From NCBI RefSeq assembly GCF_001949145.1, contig NW_019091414.1, positions 31,084 to 93,083 on the forward strand: a stretch of DNA of 62,000 nucleotides, written 5' to 3'. Positions 49,963 to 60,181 of the stretch are shown one piece after another. Source of the stretch: Acanthaster planci. Lineage: Eukaryota; Echinodermata; Asteroidea; Valvatida; Acanthasteridae. A program made the translations under genes and the position numbers. Position 1 is the first letter of the stretch. Every line of letters starts with the position of its first letter. The notes beneath the pieces were generated by a model. It searched no databases and was not told the origin of the DNA. It worked only from the letters and a program-made list of their open reading frames with translations.

Positions 49963-51599
49963 TTTTTAGCAGATTGGATTATGAGTAATATCAGATGTAA
50001 CATTGATCCTCAACAGTATGGCAACGTGAAGAATAGTTCTGTCACGCATTATCTCATTGATATGCTTGATGTAATACATAGGAATATTGATAAAGGTGGT
50101 GTCTCTGTAAATTTGTGTACATTTGATTTTAGCAAGGCCTTTGACCATATTAACAACACTAAAGTAGCTAAAAAACTCATTTCTTGTTGATCGTACTCAA
50201 AGTGTTAAATATTGGGGTGTGTCTCCACCGTGAACTTAACTTGTGGGGTTCCACCGAGTACTAAGTTCGGGCCAATTCTTTTTCTGGCCACGATTAATGA
50301 AGCTGCTCTAAATACTCAATTTTAATGGAAGTACATGTACAGTGTATGTTGATGATCTCAGTGTGTTTGAGGTTGTTCCCCTGGCAGCCACTTACATTTA
50401 TGGTCTGACATGAATGCCTTGGTGGATTGGTATAATACAAACGATTTGAAATTAAATTCGTCTGCCAACTCCTGTTAATTTACAAGTTTTGGCAAGCAAT
50501 TTGGTATTGTACCTTCTTTGAAACTTCTTGGTCTTAACGTACAAAATGATCTCAAGTGGGATCTACATGTTAACTACATACATGTACATTATTAAAAATG
50601 CTTAATGTACCAGTAGGTTGTACAGTTTGAGTAAGTTGAGGAAGAATCAGGTGACAGTGTCTTACTTATTGACGATTTACAAATTATACATTCGTCCTCT
50701 TTTGGAAATTGGAGTCGTCACATGGACTTCAGGGATCACGAATGCTACAGTACATGGACCAAAGCATTGACAGAGTGCAGAAATGTGCTCTAAGTATAAT
50801 TGCTTCTCCAACCACTTTGTCATACTGTGAATTATTGGTGTTTTTTAAACTTGATTCATTACGTCAGCGTAGAGAACAAATCGTCTTAAAGTTTGCAAAA
50901 TCCTTACTTGCCACGTACCTCAGCGTAACTTATCATATTTTTCACAACACACACACAACATACGAAACTTCACCAATTCCGTCAATGATTTGCTTCTTAA
51001 ATTAATTTAACTTTATGTTTTTAATAGTTATTTTCTGACTGATATGTACACTGAAGAGTATACATGTAGGTGCTTGGACTTCTTCTTCTGTGGTGTTAAT
51101 AATAAACCTGATTTGAATATGACTAACAGGGCATCACAGCTAACTTATCTACATCGTATGTAAAAGAGTCGTTTTGTGAAAGCAGACTTCGTTTTTTTAT
51201 ATAAAAGTAAGGAACACCCTGTAGTTTATAGGACATGTAGCAAGGGGCATGAGGGGATACGGTCCCCAATACACAATCCCCGTTTTTAGTAACCTATCCT
51301 AGATTCAAATCCAGTCCTCAATGTCTCAAAATGGCTTCAGGGCAATTGAAATGTACTCACCATGAACTGGTTTCCGCAGTAAAGTTATGTAAATAAATGC
51401 CAGAAACTATGGGAACCAGCCTGAACAACATACGACACAGTCATGGCACAACAGTGTACACGAGCATAGAGGAAATCTCTTGCCTAGCACGAGTTACACA
51501 GCATGCAGGCTAGGCCAACGCGTGCTGAAGTAGTACGCGTTGCGACACACATGACATGATCAGTACCGTCATTTCCGGATTTCTTTTATTGTCACTTGA

Positions 51600-51790
51600 G
51601 GGCGTAAAGCAAGGGCCACGTGGTTCCACGCGCGTGGTCAGAATCTCTGGCCCTGTCCGGGCCGAAACGGGCTTTCAGAGACACGGCTAGGTCTATTGAC
51701 TGCGTCTCCACACATTTCCAATGGAGCGAAGACCTAGACCTGACTTTAAACAAGAGATTCGGATGCAGCCTCTGATTCTTGCGGGGTTTT
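51600..51790 (-). repeat. Interspersed repeat, copy of the 7.4 kb sequence
   Basis: Read on the minus strand, GAGGCTGCATCCGAATCT and AGGTCTAGGTCT match 7425-7490. The family is unknown and the match is short. Confidence 0.35.
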
Positions 51791-51950
51791 TTTTGGTTTT
51801 TTTTTTTTTTTGTCTGACTGTCGCAGGTTTCGCTTATGTTTTTTAAATCCACCCTGACCCAAAGTCTTTATATAACTGTTTATTTTTCGGGTGTGTTTGG
51901 TTTTTGTGTGTAGAATTATGATGACGCTGAGTGCAGATGCAGAAAATCAG

Positions 51951-52365
51951 TGGCGTAAATTTGAGCTGAAACTTGAGGGGTGGGGTGGGAAATGTTTTCC
52001 TACCTCCATGAGAAAGGTAGGGGGATGACTTGCCCAGGCCAGTCATGGAAGTTTGAAAAGCGGGGGGGGGGCGTGTCACTGTAGGGGGCGATGTTTATGA
52101 TAAAGATGTACATCTGTAATGTGTATGTAATGTGCATCAAATTCGTGAAGAATCTTACATCAGAATGCCATGTTTACGGCTTTATAAAATTGTTTTTCCG
52201 TTTTCGTGATATTGCCAACATTTAGTCGTTGGGACAACTTTAAAAATCTTTACAATCGGCTATAATTTTTGATAATCACAAAAAGTGGGGGATGATTCAA
52301 TGACCTCCCTCCAAAAGAAAGTGGGGGATTAAAAAAAACCACCCCCACCCCTGAGATTTACGCCC
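51951..52365 (+). mobile_element. GGCGTAAAT-type MITE with long flanking direct repeat
   Basis: The left end is TGGCGTAAATTTGAGC and the right end, minus strand, is TGGGCGTAAATCTCAGGGGT. The flanks ATGCAGAAAATCAG (51937-51950) and ATGCTGAAAATACAG (52366-52380) look like a 14-15 bp target duplication. It shares GGGGGCGATGTT and TCTTTACAATCGGC with the copy at 57.3 kb. Confidence 0.65.
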
Positions 52366-52482
52366 ATGCTGAAAATACAGTGTAGGCCTACTAAGAAAAT
52401 GTGCAAAATAATGTAAGCGGGAATAAGGCATGGGTTAATTTTTTTTTATTCTCCAAAACGAGAAATGCGGATAAACATGATT

Positions 52483-52600
52483 AGTTGAGCTGAGTTGAGT
52501 TGAGTTTAGATTAGTTCAGTTCAGTTCAGTTTCGTACCGTACCGTACCGTTCCGTTCCGTTCCTTACCGTTCTGTACGTTACCGAACCGTACCTTTATTG
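52483..52600. repeat. Pentamer microsatellite tail of the minus-strand LINE
   Basis: (TGAGT)n, (CAGTT)n, (ACCGT)n and (CCGTT)n blocks follow each other. It sits directly at the 3' end of the LINE, just after AATAAAGGTACGG on the minus strand, as expected for a simple-repeat LINE tail. Confidence 0.75.
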
Positions 52601-54683
52601 CACAAAACATCGAAACCAACCTGTGGTGCAAAAGGGAAACCCCGAACAGGCAAAGAGGCCCACTAACTGGGGACGTTTGTACACACAACAACATATCTAC
52701 GAACCGAATACATAAAAGTCATTAAAACGCAAAAAATTAAAAGTTACAAATTATAAAGCGACTGCATATTGCACAGATGATCAAAATATAGTAATAGTAA
52801 CTCTGCCCCCACATTGCATGTCCCTAATCATTCACATATGATGACCATAACGTTTAAACATAGACAAAGAAGTCATTGTCAAGGAGGCAGGACTTAAATT
52901 GAGTAAAAACTTGCATGTTTCTGAGGTCGGATGGAATTTCATTCCAGGTAAAATGTTTGTCTAAAAATACCAGTTTTACATTTGTTGGGGATGAGGGTGG
53001 GAGAAGCAGAAGATCTCAAGTTGTGAAAGTCAGTAAAACTGACCTTATCATTGATTGAAATATGAGTCCTATTTTTCATGCCCTTAAAAAAGAGAACGTT
53101 GCGTCCTTGAGTTTGCGACGATCTTCTGGGCTGAGGAGGCCCAGTTCTTTCAAATGCTCCTCATATGGGGCAGAACTTCCAGGATAAATTTTGTGGCACG
53201 TCTCTGGACTCTTTCAATGGAGCTGATAAGACCTTTAGCATTAGGATTCCAAATTTCGGATCCGTATTCCAAAATAGGTCTTACATGTGCTAAGTAAAGC
53301 ATTTTACGAGTAACAGAGTCGTGGACATCATAACAAGTGTAGCGGATCATACCTGGGATGCGGTTAGCTTTGCAAACTATTTTGCTGATGTGCAACTTCC
53401 AGCTCAAATTGTTGGTCATCATAATACCTAGATCATTCATACTGTCGACAGAGCGTAAACTATAGTTGCCAAGTTTGTATTCAAAAGTGGCAACATGATG
53501 GTGTTTGCGGGCATTGACAGATAACACAGCACATTTTTTGGCATTGAAGTCAATGGCCCAAGTTTTGCTCCAGCTAAAAAGGGCATTAAGATCATTTTGC
53601 AGAGCCAGTTGATCATCATTGGTCGATATAGCACCCGGTAATATTTTACGTCATCAGCAAAGAGCGCAATAGGGGTATCCGGTGAAACACAGGAGGGCAT
53701 GTCATTAATAAAAAACAACAAAAAAGCAGTGGTCCTAGAATGGAACCCTGTGGGACACGAGGTGACTGGTAACCAGTTCGAGTGAGCACCATTGATGACA
53801 ACTCTCTGCAATCTGCCCTGCAGGTAATTATGGAACCAGGCAAGGAATGTGCCACCGATGCCTGCACACCTGAGCCTCTCAATAAGCTTAGAGTGATTGA
53901 CGGAGTCAAAAGCCTTTGAGAAATCCAGGAATTATACATCAGTGTCACAGCCTCTGTCATAATTTATAACCAAGATTGTGGGTGAATTCAACTAGTTGTG
54001 TAACGCAGGAACGATCAGGCATGAATCCATGTTGGCAGTCAGATATGAATGGCTGTAGAAAGGGTACAAGTTGCTTATGAATGCACCGTTCGAAGACTCT
54101 GGAGACCAGGCTTAGCAAGGATATACGACGGTAGTTTTCAGCACGGCTCTTATCCCCCTTTTTAAACACTGGAGTGACGTTTGCAGGTTTCCAGTCAGGG
54201 GGAACATTGCTTTGCATAAAAGAGGTATTGAAAATTGCAGTGAGTGAAGGTGCAAGCTCATGTGCACACTCAAGTAACAATTTGCCAGGAATACTGTCCG
54301 GACCACTTCCCTTGCCTGGATCTACTGAACTCGGGACTTCGAAAAATCTGTGGAACGACAATTAACAGAGCATATGTTGCCTGAAGTGTCTTAAGCATGC
54401 AGGGAAGAATCAAGGTTATTGGTAGCTTTGTCTCCAAATACACTGTGAAAATATTTGTTAAAGAGACAGGCTTGTTCAGCTGGAACAGTGGTGGTGCTAT
54501 CATTGTAACTAACTGAATGAGGGATTTTGCGTATATAAAAAGACCAAAAACGCTTAGGATTATCTTTTAAGGATGTTCTAACATCGACAAGAAACTCAGC
54601 ATGCCTCTGTTCGATAAGAGATTTAGATTGTCTGCGCAGAAGACGAAATTTGTCCCGAGAATACGAAATTTGTCCCAAGAATA
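52590..54683 (-). mobile_element. 5'-truncated non-LTR retrotransposon (LINE), frameshifted RT
   Basis: On the minus strand, an RT protein can be followed from about 54680 down to 52850. The order is a pre-RT region (NPKRFWSFYIRK), RT fingers (PPDWKPANVTPVFKKGDKS), DCQHGFMPDRSC, RVPQGSILGPLLF near 53740, an FADD active site near 53650-53661, a thumb segment (PILEYGSEIWNPN), and an RT end (KELGLLSPEDRRKLKDA). At least four frame changes or stops break it. The endonuclease is absent, so it is truncated at the 5' end, where a 20-bp motif (AATACGAAATTTGTCCC) is duplicated. The clade is Jockey/CR1-like by eye. Confidence 0.85.
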
Positions 54684-54839
54684 ATTTAATTTAATTTGCA
54701 CTTGCGTGCAAACTGACAGGTTTTGCTAAACCTCTAAGGTTTAGCCAAGAAATTTTGTTCAGATTATGCCAGTAGTACTTTGACCACTAAAGTCTTCAAC
54801 TATCACTGATGCACTATTTTATTCCAAGATTGATCATTC

Positions 54840-55340
54840 TGACTTCACTAGGCCTATTTGATTATTCCGTCGTTTGGCTTTAGACGGTACACAACTTGAG
54901 CAAATTCAGAACCTTCAAAACGGGGCAGTCAGAGCCATACTCTTTTCCAGCCTCTTATTTGATGCAGTTCTTTTGGTTTGTGTCTCGTAAGTCTTTTTCA
55001 TAATTATCTTCCTCCGCTTGAGGCCACGCACACTCACGCTGTGTCAGTGGAAAATTTCAGCTTACACCATAAGATGGGACCAATTCCTAAAGTTTCAGTG
55101 GTGCTAAATTATGGAATGACGCTCTAGCTTTTGTCAGAAATTAATCATACTGTTAATGTGAAGATATTCAAGGGCGAATACTCTTAAGCATAAATTGTAC
55201 TTTTTATCTCCCTTTTTTATTCTATTGATTAGTGGTTAAGCAGTTTGGCTTGGGCCAGTTACAAGGGCCTGTAAGGTTATAAAAAATTATGTAACAGGGT
55301 CAAGGGTTTCTAAAGTTGTTTTTCTTTTCCCTCGGAGACG
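54840..55340 (+). mobile_element. LINE 3'-end fragment, plus strand
   Basis: A frame reading DGTQLEQIQNLQNGAVRAI near 54886 fits the C-terminal end of a LINE RT protein. LWNDALAFVRN follows in another frame. It is heavily decayed and separate from the minus-strand LINE next to it. Confidence 0.5.
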
Positions 55341-55343
55341 ATA

Positions 55344-55373
55344 ACAGAGGGCACTTTATAAAGTGCCCTCTGT
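55344..55373. repeat. Perfect 30-bp palindrome
   Basis: ACAGAGGGCACTTTA is followed immediately by its exact reverse complement. It lies at the end of the decayed plus-strand LINE fragment. Confidence 0.9.
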
Positions 55374-57282
55374 GATGTATTCATGTTTAATACATGAAAA
55401 TTGATTTTTTTAGCATTTCTTTTGAATAAATTGTTCATGAATTTTTAATAATATACTTTATACACCTTTTACAAATCAATTATTTTGTATATTCAACTAT
55501 TAAGGGTTGCCTCCAGTCAAATCCTTGCTGTCACATCCTGATAGAGTCAATGTAGTGATATGAACTCCCATCCTGTTTTGTCTTTGATAGGGTTGGACAG
55601 ATTATATCAGCCTTCTAAGCAACTTCCCTTAAACCTGAATCTAGAATGATTAATCACGAACATCAATTAAACACATCACTTCCGAAAAGGCAGAAATTGA
55701 CTTGAACTTCGTGGGAACAATCAGTTACTTACGCACAAGTCTGTGGAGAAATCACGCACTTCTGTCAATGCAAGGAGACCACAACACTTGTTGAGAAGCA
55801 TCCGTCATTCTTTGTCAATTCATAGCCAGTACGTTAATTAGTGGGGATGCCGTGATGGTCTCCTGCTGTTTAAATGCGGCTGATAGTTAGTACACAGAAA
55901 GAAACGGGCTTAAATTTGTTTCCAGCGCAATGAGGATACGTGGCATGATCTGAATAACTTTCTTCTAGTCGCTGACTTGACCAAACTAATGTCCATGAAT
56001 TTCAGAGACTATTCAGGAAGGAGTGTGACTTGGAAAGTTTTATGGGGAGGCTCAAGATGAAGCCTCATTCTTTTAATATTGTACACTAAAGGCTGAATCG
56101 TGCTTGACGCGTAAGCATTAGATCTTCACTGTTACCTAGCCTAATCGAATTTCGTTGCAAATGTTTAGCGATGACAAATTCGCTCCGCATTTAGCTTTGT
56201 TAGTCTATGGTACCCGACGTGGGCTGTGTAGGCCCACTCGTCCATTTACTTTTCACAGAGTTGGTCCTACAAATCTTTCTCTTCCCTTACTGTTATTCGT
56301 CTGCTGAAGACATTACACGTACATATACGTGTATACTGATCTATTGGATCACCTGTGCGGTTTTCTTTCCCGCTGGCGGGAAGCCGTGCCGCCACCTGCA
56401 CACATTGTCCGGATCTGTTTTACAATCGGCTGCACACTTTGATCAGACTCATTATACAATAGAGCCTGAAAGTTGACCCCTGATGACGCGCAAAGATTTT
56501 AGAATTTGTAATATTTTTCGTTCAGTTACTTCTTAAAAAATCCAACTCGGATTGCAGTTTATAGAAACTGAAAAATCACCTGACCTAAAAGAGAAATATC
56601 CTGCTAAAAATTGACCCATCACTTCCGAAAATCTAAAATACATGAAGAACAGTGCGTTGAGGCAGTCTCTTTCGCAGATGAACAGTAACGGTTTGAAATT
56701 TTATGGTAGTCTGTCAGTAAAAGCCGAAATAAAAACAGATCAAGATGTTTTACACAGTCGTATAATTTATACGTAATGAACTTAAAGCAACATTCTACTT
56801 TTATTACAAAAGATTCTAATCTTCTATCTAAGCTTTGCTTACAACAACTGCATGATGCCAACTCAACGGAATCTGGAACCCATCGACTGCAAGTAGGTAA
56901 ATCTTTGCATCTCGTTTTCACGTAAGCACGGGCAGTGAAAACAAACGAGAGACCTAGGTACAATTTCGTCGGAAGTGAAAGGTTGTTAAGAAAATTCGTT
57001 TTTTACCGTCTCCATGGGATTTTTCCTACATATTACTTGAGGAAGACAAAGGTAAAATTCCAACATGAATGTTTCATGGGGTGGTTTCAGTTAGGAATTA
57101 TTCTTCCAAAAATTATCAAACGTGATAGGACGGCCCTACGTAAAATCCCCACAGGAGGACCGCGCGAGGGTTCCGGATACTCGCTTCGTGACCTTTTACT
57201 TTCAGGCTCTATAGCAGACAAGCGCTAATTTGCTACGATTGATTTTGTTTACTGAGTCGTCAGGTGTGCGGTCAGATATTCA
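55374..57282. other. Intergenic, nothing recognised
   Basis: Open frames near 56207-56476, 56619-56963 and 56935-57228 lack a family pattern or consistent splice sites. Confidence 0.45.
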
Positions 57283-57844
57283 TTGGCGTAAATTTGTGTC
57301 GGAAACTTTGGGGATGGGAAAACAGGATGGGGGTTTGTGGTGGAAGTGACTTGCCCTGCCGCAAATAATGTTTACACAACACGCTGGAGAAATCTGACTT
57401 GTTCAGATTATAATTGCATCTCTAGGGGATTTTTCTTTGTTCAAAGGGAAGTTTGAAGCAAACCCCTCCGTCCCATTTCTTGCCGTGTATATCCACGGTA
57501 TTTCCCACAGGAAAGTACCGTACAGGGTGTATCCCCAGACATGTGTAATTTATAATTTTAAAAAATAAAACACTGCCAGCCATTTTAAAAATATTTTAAA
57601 AATCAGGAGGGCTGCTGACACCATGATACTGCAGGGGGCGATGTTCATGTTACAAATGTACGTCCTTAATATGAAGTCCAGCAGAATATAACATCAAAAT
57701 GGCGTGTTTATGGTGTTTAAAAAACTTTCCCCTTTTTGAATGGTGTTGAAAACAGTTTGGTTGTTGGGAAGTCCGAAAAATTCTTTACAATCGGCCTTAA
57801 AAAGTGGGGATAATATACCCCCATCCCTGGGATTTACACGCATG
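57283..57844 (+). mobile_element. Second GGCGTAAAT-type MITE
   Basis: It starts TTGGCGTAAATTTGTGTC and ends GGGATTTACACGCATGA. It shares GACTTGCCC, CAGGGGGCGATGTTCATG, GGCGTGTTTATGG and CTTTACAATCGGCC with 51951-52365, in the same order. It is about 560 bp and non-coding. Confidence 0.65.
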
Positions 57845-59003
57845 AGATAGGTCCAATGTTTTCAGCACAAACCTGTCCTTTCTATAGAGTTCTAATTGCC
57901 CGATGATCCGACAAAGCGGTAAAATAGAAAAGTGAGCGGCGGGCCGGCTTAATATAACGAAAGTGCAGTCGTGCATACTTCCAACGTTATCGTTAGAGAG
58001 AAAAACTGAAGTGACTTAACAAGCAATAAACATAAAAAATAACTACCGGGGGTGGAAACTCGGCACCACGGATACCTAATCAGCACATACGATAACCTGA
58101 ACGACAAAACACCGCCGTGCCAAACTTAAATAACGGAAAGTTATTGAAAGTGCTTTTGTTTTGTTTCCTTCCATGGGACTTAACAAGGACAAACCTACTA
58201 CGAATGGAGTTCCTCAAATAATAGGATTTCCTTACTTAACAATACAAGGTCTTAGTTTCTCCGGTAAAATATTACCCACAAATGACACAGCCAGTAATGT
58301 GTAGCCAATGCTACAGACGTTGGGTGCAAAAACTCCGTATTTGAAATTATACGAAGAAACTGCGGACAAACATCGACAAAATATCGGATGTTGCTGAACA
58401 GCAAACTGCCTCTAACCTTGAAATGCAACACCCAAAGCTCTTTTGTTCACTTTAACATTTCATATTAATTAAAGCAATGCATTTACATCGAAACAAGTTC
58501 CACCATACTAGTAGGCATACATGTACAATCATTCTAATGGATCGATTTATTGTAGAGCAATCTGCAAGGTCATTATGATCACCCAGTTTCATACAAACCC
58601 TGGCATCTCCACTGAAGAATAAACCCGTACTGAGTTTGTTTGAATAACAAGCAAAACAGATGGAGCTGGGGCTATCAAAATACATGCGTGAGTGCATGAT
58701 TGTTACTTCAGTAAATCTTGAGTAGAGTAAACTTGCCTCCCATGATCCATGGAGCTCTGTTCCACGGTTCACTTCAGCTGGCTAGTTTTATACTATAACA
58801 CATGATTAAGCGCTCAATATAAAGTACACCTCATCCAAGAATTCTGGACATTTCTGCCCCCATCACACTGACAGAGACCAGGAAGACCCCCGGCTATACG
58901 TTATGAAAATTTCACTAAAACGTGGCTAGGACGGTAGGAAACTAGGAAAATTGGACGAAAAATTGTTCTTTCATGCCAGGTTGTTACTGCATTGCCGGCA
59001 CGT
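57845..59003. other. Intergenic, nothing recognised
   Basis: No coding, RNA or repeat pattern was recognised by eye. Confidence 0.4.
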
Positions 59004-60181
59004 ACAGATCTTTTTCACCCACGTGACTGGATTGCACTAAATGTAAAAATTCCACCACGTGTTGACCGCCTTAGCCATAGACTTGAAATCAAGTCGGTAA
59101 TTGGCTGGGTGTAGTCCACCCTCCTCGCGATGCGTACGCGATGCGGTTCGGCGAGCAATTTTATAACACGCGGGAACGGTCAGTGCAACCTTGCTCCCCA
59201 ATATGCGTGTCCGACGGTGCCCAATTACCGACTTGAACAATTTGCAAGCCCTTTTGTGCACACCACATGGGCTTGCTACCAAAATTGGACAGAGCACTCT
59301 GATTGGCTAAGAATCCCGATAATATGAATATTTACTTCAGGGCGGTTTGATTGGTCAGTTGAAAGCTTATTAACAATAACCACACTCTCGTTCATTGAAG
59401 AGGGTGTTTACATTATCCTATAAAGATGATTTGCCATAAAAGCATTGATTCTCTTACCAGAAAAAGATAGTTAATAGATTTGTTCTGGAAAAATTATGTA
59501 TACTTTGTCTCTAAGCGTCGAGTATTAAAAGGGATAGTATTGCAAGATATGAAAGAATCTGACACTTATCAATTGTAGAGATTCCTACAAATAAATGGAT
59601 GAGTCTGTTTTGTAGCGTGAGCTACTATTGGCACTCTACATGGAAATATATGAATCACAATGTTCAGTTGTTGCAACATGCATATCCATCCAGAGTCAGG
59701 TTGATTAAGTCATTAGGCCGGCACAGGGGTCGTGGGCCGACGTGCGCCGAAACCCAGTGTACTGAACAGCCCACGAGCAGGGGAGAATCGGTGTGGCATG
59801 CTGGATTGATCAGTGGCAACAGTGAACGGGCTTCGCACTAATTGTAAAATGGTGCAGCGTATGGACGACAAACACGACCAACTAACGACTTGATTTCAAG
59901 TCTACCTTGGCCAAGGTGATTGTATATAATTCTTACGGGCAGCTTCAACCAAGTGCAAGCGCACGTGCGAACTCTGCATGCTTGATTAGTTTATCTTGGA
60001 TAGGTAGATAACCATCACAACGCTATGCAGTCGTTACCATCACAACGCATCATACGTCCAGTACGATCGTGGTATCGCAGGAAAAAAGACCTGCCCGTAG
60101 GAATATATGCGATCACCGTGGCCGAGGCGGTCCACACGTGGTGGTATTGTTTACATTTGGTCACGTGGGTGAAAAAGGTCT
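59004..60181. mobile_element. Composite inverted-repeat element with a second element inside
   Basis: The ends are ACAGATCTTTTTCACCCACG and, on the minus strand from 60183, ACAGACCTTTTTCACCCACG. The inverted repeat continues as CCACCACGTG, GACCGCCT and GCCA for about 75 bp. Without the insert at 59078-59904, the part to 60092 is the reverse complement of the 26.4 kb MITE, and 60093-60181 repeats its right end forward. No transposase is seen. Confidence 0.65.
59078..59904. mobile_element. 827-bp element nested in the 59 kb element, 9-bp duplication
   Basis: TIRs start TAGACTTGAAATCAAGTCG at the left and, on the minus strand, at the right. Flanks are CCTTAGCCA (59069-59077) and CCTTGGCCA (59905-59913), a 9-bp duplication with one change. 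It sits where the 26.4 kb copy has a single GCCTTGGCCA site. It is probably Mutator-like and carries no transposase. Confidence 0.7.

Larger units (their letters stand above)
48868..51120 (+). mobile_element. Non-LTR retrotransposon (LINE, Jockey/CR1-like) relic
   Basis: Pieces of the second ORF lie in order on the plus strand. DDKPWFNDGIRR of the endonuclease-RT linker is at about 48990. An RT finger region with YIFNSCLKFGHFPTVWK is at 49545. DPQQYGN is near 50009 and FDFSKAFDHIN at about 50124. A YVDD active site lies at 50345-50356, and the RT thumb (DRVQKCALSII) is near 50770. Stops and frameshifts occur throughout. It is interrupted by a 60-bp inverted duplication (49068-49198) and a foldback insertion (49714-49962). 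It is inactive. AATAAA near 51100 may mark the 3' end. Confidence 0.8.

Noticed and set aside
56207-57228. Overlapping frames on both strands, 89-114 codons
   Set aside because: They overlap each other in opposite directions and show no conserved motifs.
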